From NCBI GenBank assembly GCA_000708835.1, contig DF236953.1, forward strand, positions 298,523 to 362,522: a DNA stretch of 64,000 nt. Direction: 5' to 3'. The notes beneath the pieces are model-generated. The model made no database searches and had not been told where the DNA came from. It saw only the letters and a program-made list of their open reading frames with translations. Positions 56,701 to 64,000 of this stretch are shown in pieces (positions within the stretch are counted from its first letter, which is position 1; each line of letters begins with the position of its first letter). Made by a program: the position numbers and the translations under genes. This DNA is from Klebsormidium nitens. Lineage: Eukaryota; Streptophyta; Klebsormidiophyceae; Klebsormidiales; Klebsormidiaceae.

Positions 56701-59115
56701 GCGAGCTTTGAGAAGCATGTTCGTGCCGGGCTAAGAGCTTGTGTCGTTGACATTGGCAGAAGTCCCTTCAAAGCGCATGCCACTACAGTAGACTCTGGCC
56801 GACTTCGAGAACGTTTGCCCTCAGGTGTAGCTGTGGGCCTTGCGACGTAAGACGTGAGTCACACTGCTTATGTTGTCTTGACCGTTTTCCGGACTGTTCG
56901 ACAGCTGTGATAACGAAGAACAAGAAATCAAGCTGACTATGGATCTGAAACGACGGTAGCGAATTGTCAGTGTACCGATATTTGCAATTTTGCTCCTCAA
57001 TGCAACCTCTGAAAATTCGATTGCTGTCGAGAATCCCCATAAGTTCGTGCCCCCGTTGCACCCTTGCTATGTTCTGTTAAAGATTTCCACGTGTGCACAG
57101 TCCGGCCTAGTTGCTCAGACTTCCAATCTCAAACAAGAATAGCGACCCCTTGCTTAAGCACGAGCGGAAGCGAAGGCAACCCCCCGGGGGCGTTTCGCTT
57201 TGCCGATGAACGCAGGGTTGGACGAAGTGACAGTCCCTAACCTCGATCATGTTCGAGTCAACGAGGAGCTACTAATCCAGCGTTCGTAAACGACCGCGAA
57301 AGGCTGTCTGAGATCAGTGATCTTGCTCAATAGCGAAAGTAAGTAATGACCGAGGACGCCAGGAAGCAAAGCACGAAGTACAGCTTTTGCACCTCTCTCA
57401 TAAAACCTGCATTTATCGTTTGCGACGCTGCTCTTGCTGAAAATACGGGTCTTCAGGTTGAGCAATTGTTGATGACGTCAGTGTCTCGGTCTGTCGAGAT
57501 GCCTGAACTTACTTCGGACATCGCGGCCGGGTCCGACGACACAAACACATGGTCCCGCCCCCCTGACCGCTTCCACGGCTCCTGCGCCTCCACCCAACCC
57601 ATCAGCGCCCGTTGCTCTGCCTCGTCATCATATCTTGCCACGTCAGCACCCCCTGCCACGTCAGCGCCGGCCCCCTGCGCCCGCACCTTGTCGAGCGGCA
57701 GCACGATCAGGCTCAGCGAGCTGAAGAACGGCACCAGGATGACGTCAGCATCCTCTGGTGACGTCACCCTGATGGCCGTGGAACTAGAGACGTGCTGCCC
57801 CGCGTACGCGCTGCGCTTGCGCGGGTTTGCGGTCCCCGCGACGAGGGACTTTCGCCTGGCAGGACGGGGTTTCGCTCCGGAGGAAGAGTTACTGTGAGCT
57901 TCCAGGACTTTTCGCCTCATACTAGTTCCCCCGCTGGCGACCGTCCTCAACTCTTCTTGTGTGAATAGGCTCTGGAAGAGCCACCACTCAGAGGCGTGCT
58001 GATGTGCAGGGTATGCGGGAACTGTGTCTGGTCCACCTCCCTTGTCAGGTTCGCTGTCTTTGAGGCCGCGAGCTTGGTAGTATGTCTCAATCATGCCAAA
58101 TGTGAACCTGCACATGGCCAGTCAGATTCAGATTGCAATTCCCATTTTTCATCCATGTCACAAGGTGACTGATGGACAGAGTGTACTTTGGTCTGCTGCG
58201 TGGGGCTTTGCATTGGTTGGTGCTCTGGTTGTCTGTAGATGCATTTGATATTGCCACTTGGTGTTTTTCAGCGAACTAATCCTTGAAAAGAACCACAGGC
58301 CCTGGAAAGGACAGCGGCCAAAGTATAGAACCTTCTCATCGGCCTCAGCTCGGAGATCTGATGGAATAAACAGCGACTTCATGCTTGCAGATCTGCTGTG
58401 GTCGTTGCTTGTCTTGACACACAGCAGTTTGAAGTCTAGAACGCGGTTAACGCAAGTGAATACCGCTTGTGGTTAAAGATTGAGACTGCTAATTATCCAG
58501 GGTGCGTTCATCACGGCCACAGTCTGGGGATCCTGGAAAATTCCATTGTGTTGGATTTCATGCACGGGGAACTCAACTCCATTCTTGCATGAGTACATTG
58601 TTGACGTACAAAGTGTAGCGCTATGATTGCTCAACTCAGCAATTGCACTTCAGTGCTTCTTTTCAGCAATCAGGCTTTTCCGGTGAGGGTGACAATGAAT
58701 TGCAAAGTTGACATCAGTGGCAAACCTCTATTGATCAGCCACCAAAAGTGTTAGTGCAACAAGCTGATGAAAAGTGGCAGTCTATCTTGGAAGTACGACT
58801 AATCCCACAAGAGATATGGCTGAACTTAGACTCTCACCTCCGAGGGACGTCATAGACAAAGACACGCAAAGGCTGACTGTCGCTCATCTCCACGCTTCCA
58901 TCTTTGCTCAGGGGGCTTCTACTCCGTGCATGGTAGCTGCTAGCCGTCAGGACTTCCCTGTTCCCTGCACCTGAAACTCTCAACAAGGCTCTGGGGCTGT
59001 TGGCACGCAGGGTGCTTATGCTGCGAACAGCTGCTAGAGCTGCTATGCTGAGGCAGAGGCAAATGAGGAGATTGCTCTTTCGCGACGCAGCTGAAGAAAA
59101 GCTAAGGCTCCCCAT
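53762..59115 (-). CDS. Exostosin-family (GT47) glycosyltransferase
   Basis: Six exons: 59115-58838, 58107-57513, 56658-56461, 55793-55652, 54519-54258 and 53891-53762 (stop), 534 residues, all phases consistent. A basic N-terminus precedes a signal anchor (about residues 15-31), so it is a type II Golgi protein. The exostosin domain shows [72 protein letters not shown] and [18 protein letters not shown]. Plant GT47 members build xyloglucan, xylan, pectin or arabinan; the linkage cannot be read here. An upstream in-frame extension has no ATG, so 59115 is the start. Introns 3 and 4 carry exon-edge echo arrays. Confidence 0.92.
54600..55330. repeat. Acceptor-edge echo array of exostosin exon 5 (four to five units, ~168 bp)
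   Basis: The exon start (complement of GTCGCCTGG, 54516) recurs at about 54684, 54848, 55018 and 55194, with a partial unit near 55290. Spacing is 164-176 bp. Each unit copies about 70-80 bases of exon, the acceptor and a shared intron block (GGTCGCC..AGCTTGA). The 55018 copy keeps the acceptor and frame: [19 protein letters not shown] against [19 protein letters not shown] in the true exon. Confidence 0.93.
55895..56265. repeat. Two acceptor-edge echoes of exostosin exon 4
   Basis: GAACAGCTTCGTGCGGATCG with GCCGCCCTGGAGATGAATG at the true edge (55767-55804) recurs at 55906-55943 with the CTCCAG acceptor intact. It recurs more weakly at about 56229-56262 (TGTTCGGATTGTGCCGCC). The intron block GATCAGGTACTAGGA is also repeated. 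Confidence 0.88.
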
Positions 59116-60023
59116 GACTCTAGCTATTAACAATGGAAGACTTGACTGAGAAGCTGAGCCGATAATAAGTGTGCAGTAAACACTGAGCAAATTGCTCGAG
59201 CCTTTGATTCTATATCATCAAATGACTATTTAGTGGTCGAGAGAAGAGATTGAAGGTCGAGCCTTCTTCTTCAAGGTTCTTCAGGCCCTCAGAAACAGTG
59301 CTGTGCAAAAATTGAAGAAGCTTGATAAGGGAGAAGGCGCACATTGCCAATGGCTGGAATCAGCTGGACTTGCTGGCAGTTGGCTGGCGATCTTGCGCCA
59401 CTTCTGGAAAGGAAATGTCGAAGTAGGCATATGCAATCCTCTGCCAATAATGCCAGCACTGGAGACTCCAGAGTTTCATCCACCATGAATGCTATAGACT
59501 AGGATAGTACTGAACATTTGCAGCAGCACATGTACAAGTTCATCTTCATCGAGCTCCGGAGCCAGCTCAGCTGCAGCTCAAGCCTCAGCCAAACCCTAAC
59601 CCTAATATTGCCTGTACCTTGCTTGCGCAAATACAATCGACGGTCGACTTTCCCCTTCTATCAAAAAAGTTTGACTCAAGCTATCAAATGGACGGTCAGG
59701 AGTTGCTGAGATGGCGGCTGAGCGTATTCCCAGACTAATAGCTTTTTGAGCAGCTCATCCTAGTTGCTCCTTTCCAAGCAGCCAAGTTGAAAGTTTGCAA
59801 TGATGCAGAGGAAGACAGCAGTGCCAGCAGCAGCTCAGCTTTGGTTCGCTTGAAAAGCAGCGCATGAAGTCTTTTGGAGGGAAAAACCCTTTTGAAACCG
59901 GAATGGCCAGGAAAAGCCGTCGCATTTCAAAAGAATAGGCAAGATTTAGTGTGCTCCTTGAACGTATCTGGACGTGCTGCTTGCTGTTCTTGCAACCGTT
60001 TCGAAAGATAAAAGGTGGGCGAG
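59116..60023. promoter_or_regulatory. Divergent promoter region exostosin / ALKBH with double telo-box
   Basis: This is a 0.9-kb spacer between two outward-facing starts. AAACCCTAACCCTAAT at 59591-59606 is two overlapping telo-box units (plant telomere-repeat-like promoter motif), 480 bp from the exostosin ATG and 420 bp from the ALKBH ATG. No exon was seen. Confidence 0.6.
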
Positions 60024-63000
60024 ATGTCTGGGGCGCAGGACCTGAACACCGGCACCTTCATCAAGTCAGAGCTCCTGTGTGCAAGCTCGTAAGTCTTCAT
60101 CAGCACACCTTGTGGAATGGATTAGCTTTGCCCCGGAGAAGAGTCTCGTGATTGTGCCCAAACTGCTTTCCACGCGATTTATCATTCACACCTACACTTT
60201 CGCAGCCTCCTTGCAATATTTGCACATTACCCCGTGCATGAAGGGATTGTTTCAAGAAGGGAAGATTGGATTGCCTCAAGCGTCTGAGGTCTGAAACCTC
60301 CTGTAGCAGGATTGAAAGTGCATCGCAAAGGGCAATTTTGTGAAGCAGTGATCATTCCTTTACGGAATAAGGCTATGCTGCTTTACAAGTCAGCTTTCAC
60401 TTTGAATACAGATCATGGTTGTGAGGTTCTCAATTGAGCCGCAAAGCCCGTTCCTGCAGTCCTGCATGACATGCTCTTGACACCTTACATTGTTTACTGA
60501 ATTTTTACGCCGTGAACTTCATTGAAAACCCTTAACCTGCCTGTTAGCAGCATCATTGACGACATCATCGCTCGGTGGGAGAAGAGCTGTGGAAAGCTGA
60601 CTGGTGAGTTTGCGGTTCTTGCAAAGTGCTTAGTTTCACACCACCACTCAGGTTTTTCTCTAGGATGGGTCGTGACACAGATTGGTCAGAACATCTCTGC
60701 AGGCTCTGGGTGGTTGTGATTGAGCTGTTGACAAGCATAACGCTCGCTTGCTGTTTCCCATGTTCTGATTAGAGTTCAAGGTTGAAATAATTTGAGGACA
60801 GTAGAGCCATGCAATTGCAGTATCCTCAGGGTTCGAATTCCATAGTATTCTGAAATTGGTGTCAAGAGTGTTTAGCTCAACTTTCTCTACTTGGACTACA
60901 CAGTGTCGTATCCCCAGGTCCTCATTTGACTCCAGATAACCACCAACCATACTTTCTGCCAACCACATAGAACCATTTCATGTTGTCTTTTCTTGGAGTT
61001 CTGTTAATGATAGCTCACACAGGGAAGCTATTGTTGTAATGGTTTTAGGTTGGCAAGGCTGACTTCAATTCAAGTGGCTGTGCTTCCGTGTTTAGGAATA
61101 CTCAAAAGCTATCTCACCTTTTCTCAGGGCTGCTTGTGGTCATTGCGGTCGCCGAAGTAGATTGCTCTCTTGCCTTGGCGGTAATGAAAATGTGACAGTG
61201 ACTTGTCATCTACCTCGGACCATTAAGAGTTCTTTTAGGCAAAATCATGCATGCTATAACTCGTCATAATCATCGAGTCCTCCCTGACACAGGTGCGGAC
61301 GCTGAGCTCATAGAGGTGATCCGGGGCAAGCAGAGAGAATGGGAAGAGGCTGTGATCAAGTACGAAAACCCTCCCTCCAATGAGACTCCACACACCGACC
61401 CATCCTCCGGCCGCTCCGATGTCCTCGTCGGCCCTCGGTACGCAGCCTCGGAGCTGCGGACAGGTGGGAGTCTCTCGATTGAGGGGCCAATGTATGCAGC
61501 TTCTGTGAGGCAGGATGGTCCCTCGGGAAGCGAAGCGGGTGTAAGAGCTGGTCCTGCAACGTCCCTTTCAACAAGAGGAAGGGCTGGTGCTTCCAGCTCC
61601 GCTCCTGTTTGCACTCAGGATGCCGCAAAGTCAGCGGCAGGAGTAAACGCTCAGGGGAATGGTAATTATGGAACTAGCTTAGAAGGCCAGGATTGGATCG
61701 CACGAAAGGCGAATGGGTTCAATGGAACAGCAGCAGCAGCGGAAAACCATAGCAGAGTCTCGGGGGCTGTTTCCGGCTTCATGGCTGTGTCTGGTGAGAG
61801 AGCCCAAAAGCGAGGTGCCCGCAGCGTCGATCTGGACAGTGTGGAGTTGGACGACGAGCGTCCAGCATCCGCGCCTAGTTTCTCAGAGCCAGGGGGTCCG
61901 CCTTCGGAGGCTGCTGTGGGGAGGGAGGATAATGCGGCAGAAGCGGTAGGGCAGAAGGAAAGGCGAAAGCAGCGCCTGGAGAGAAAGCGCAGGAAAGAAA
62001 GCGACGGGGACAGCATTCCCGGGTCGAAGGCTGCTTTCGCTGCGCAACACGGTGGGGAGGGGCAGGCTTTGGCAGAGCGGGATGCTGGGCCTGAAAGGGA
62101 GCAACAGAATGGGAACAGACTGCCGCACTCGCTTAGTGGAGACATTGACTTGGGGCCTGCACTGGAAAAAGGTGAGACGTGGCTGAGGCGTCCGGAGGCT
62201 GAAGGGGACGAGCCACGTGTAAACGGGCATGCACCAGGGGGTGCAGCATCAGCGGGGAATGCCTATGAGGCATGCCTGGATGAAATCACTGCCCGTCCCC
62301 GACCTCTCTCGGCAGACTTCCCAGCGCTCGGCGAGGGGGTCCGGGTTCCAGCCGCCGCTGCCCCCCTGAAACGGTTCACGAACCTGCGGCGGCCGGAGAG
62401 CTGGGGGGGTGGGGATGACGTTACGGGGGCCAAGTCTAGCTGGGCGAAGCACATCTCCTCGAGGGCGGCAGAGGGTGAGGGAAGCGCAGCTCAGCCGGAC
62501 GTTCAGACGGACGCTCAGACGGAGGAGTACGTCCGGAAACGGACGGCTTTTGAGGAAGAGGATCGGCGAAAGCGGCGGAAGATGCGGACCAAGGACGACT
62601 TCGAGTGCTTCGAACGTCTTAAAGGAGGCAGAATGGTGAGCCCGTGGTTACTCAAAATGAAGCTGTCCCATCTTATCCAGGCAGCATAAATGCCCGGATA
62701 GTAGGTGACTCTGTTCGAAATGCGTGCTCTTGAAGGCCCTCCAGGATTGTCGATAGGTTACGTCAGCCGTGTGAGAGTTCAGCACATTCAACCGAAACAG
62801 TCTGATATGAAAAACGTGAGAAGGAAGCTCATGTTCCTCTTGGAAGGTACATCTTCGCTGAAAAAACCCGTCAGGAAGAGACTCTTAAGTTTTGTGGTCC
62901 ATCTGGCTACTCGCAATTCACTGCTTTGCCCTTTTCTTGGCTTTATGCTTCTTGCTATCATGATACTAAGGGTCTTTACACACAGGGCGGGTGTTCTTTT

Positions 63001-63770
63001 TCGCAATTCGCCGAGAACTGAAGGTGTTGTTTTGCCCAAACTCCCCGCGCGACTTCGGGGGGTACCTTCCGCACGCAAAAGTAGTCCCGTGCGACGGTCC
63101 GAAAAAGTTTACTTTCGCTACCCGGCTTTTTTTGGGGTAGCACTTTGGAACACCGCGGTGTTTTTGCTGACGTATGATCGTACGAGTCGGCGAACTTGCA
63201 ATAACACCCGCGGTGTTTTCCTGGCGACGGTACCGCCGCGGCCCCTGCTGTACCGTCGCTCGAAACAAAAAACACCCGCTCTGTGTGTAAAGGCCCTAAT
63301 AGTCAATGTTCTTTGGCCAGGCCAGTCCAATTGCAGCATTGACTGGATGCGCTAATCTCGTGGTCAAGGAAAGCAAGCTGCATTCGCCTGTGCTTCACAA
63401 ATTCTGAAATCTGTCAATCTACTGCGAGGGCTGCGCAAACATCCCTCAGTTCATCTTCATAATTTGATGAACACAAAAACCTTTCCCATGCCCCCGTCGA
63501 CCTCGCTGACGTCATCACCACCTCTTTGTCAGGTCAACTCGGTTCAGGGCCTGGTGCTCCACGAGCAGTTTCTGGACGACGAAGAGCAGGCCGCCGCCGT
63601 CAGCATGATCCGGGAGCTGGAGCAACTAGGCGCGGACGGCGGGCTGCGCGGGCGGACGTACACGGCGCCGCGCAAGTGGATGAAGGGCAAGGGGCGGGTG
63701 ACCATCCAGTTCGGGTGCTGCTACAACTATGCCGTGGATAAGATGGGGCGGCCGCCAGGGATCCTGCAAG
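60024..63770 (+). CDS. ALKBH9/10-like 2OG-Fe(II) dioxygenase, putative RNA m6A demethylase (3' end beyond window)
   Basis: Exons 60024-60088, 60548-60603, 61293-62635 and 63533-63770 are phase-compatible; the last exon seen ends at a GTAGG donor, so the gene continues past the right edge. The N-terminal SIIDDIIARWEKSCGKLTG, a long low-complexity linker (exon 3, about 447 codons) with a basic stretch KERRKQRLERKRRK (possible nuclear signal), and VTIQFGCCYNYAVDKMGRPP match plant ALKBH9/10 proteins, which remove N6-methyladenosine from mRNA. The HxD...H iron site lies in exons outside the window. Exon 2 starts at a tandem TAGCAG acceptor, so one Ser may be optional. Confidence 0.9.
62970..63296. 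mobile_element. Tourist/PIF-Harbinger-like MITE with TAA target duplication
   Basis: The ends are GGGTCTTTACACACAGGGCG and, from the right, GGGCCTTTACACACAGAGCG, imperfect terminal inverted repeats of at least 30 bp. TAA flanks both sides (62967-62969 and 63297-63299), the three-base duplication typical of PIF/Harbinger. It is 327 bp long, has no transposase ORF and lies in the third ALKBH intron. Confidence 0.9.
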
Positions 63771-64000
63771 GTAGGCATTGGGTTTCAAGGTCGGCGCGGT
63801 TTGAGTTCTTGGAGGTTGAAGATTTTGGGGGCCATTTCAGGTTTTCCGAGGTCTGTTCGAGAATCGAAGCGAGTTTATAGTCCGCAGATTGTATCGGTTC
63901 GGACGAAGAAGTCAGGTCCAGAGCTTTCGGTTTCTTCGCCAATGCTGCGACTCGGTTGCAAATGCAACACTCTAGGTTTGGTTGATAACTCAAGACCACT

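Noticed and set aside
59591-59606. Interstitial telomere repeat
   Set aside because: Only two units; better explained as a telo-box promoter motif.
1-64000. CRISPR arrays, bacterial operons, ribosomal RNA or organellar genes
   Set aside because: No spaced identical palindromic repeats, no Shine-Dalgarno-linked gene strings and no rRNA-like sequence were seen; the gene structures are eukaryotic nuclear.

Overview
The window looks like nuclear DNA of a streptophyte (green plant lineage), most likely a charophyte-grade alga or early-diverging plant. The evidence is: intron-rich genes with clean GT..AG junctions and GC-rich exons; a DTD2/GEKO1 D-aminoacyl-tRNA deacylase, a plant-type MKP1 phosphatase with gelsolin-like repeats and a plant-type ALKBH9/10-like demethylase; and AAACCCTAA telo-boxes in divergent promoters. 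A Klebsormidium-like alga fits, but the species is an inference. No bacterial, organellar or viral gene was seen.

Layout. A SHPRH-like SNF2/RING E3 ligase (-) runs from the left edge to 12859, followed by DTD2/GEK1 (-, 13715-17854). Across a divergent spacer with a 0.7 kb foldback element lies a GT69 (CAP59/CMT1-type) glycosyltransferase (+, from 20099), whose catalytic domain is split by a jacalin-like exon. Its reading frame can be carried on through compatible splice phases into a bulb-type lectin region ending at 30164. Then come a membrane-anchored GDPD (-, 31370-36740) and a mitochondrial-looking aldehyde dehydrogenase (-, 37600-44167). MKP1 (+, 45350-51568) is divergent from the ALDH. 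A GT47 exostosin-type enzyme (-, 53762-59115) is divergent from an ALKBH9/10-like 2OG-Fe(II) oxygenase (+, 60024 to beyond the right edge). I reconstructed the exon chains by hand; in almost every gene all splice phases agree and the family motifs run across the junctions. The genes do not form one pathway: the set covers DNA repair, tRNA proofreading, wall and glycan synthesis, lipid turnover, redox metabolism, MAPK control and RNA demethylation.

The most unusual signal is shared by six of the eight loci. Many introns contain one to five decayed copies of the edge of the adjoining exon together with its splice site (called 'echoes' here). They repeat in tandem about every 100-180 bp. I count fourteen such exon edges: SHPRH (4), GT69 (3), the lectin exon (1), GDPD (2), MKP1 (2) and exostosin (2). 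Some echoes still carry an intact splice site and open frame. One is 76 bp long with a single mismatch. This suggests introns in this genome grow by local tandem duplication across splice junctions.

Other elements: two related inverted-repeat elements in SHPRH introns, a Tourist/Harbinger-like MITE with a TAA target duplication in an ALKBH intron, a foldback element at 18.7-19.4 kb, and two TGCA-rich islands that both lie between convergent genes. No tRNA, rRNA or CRISPR array could be supported.
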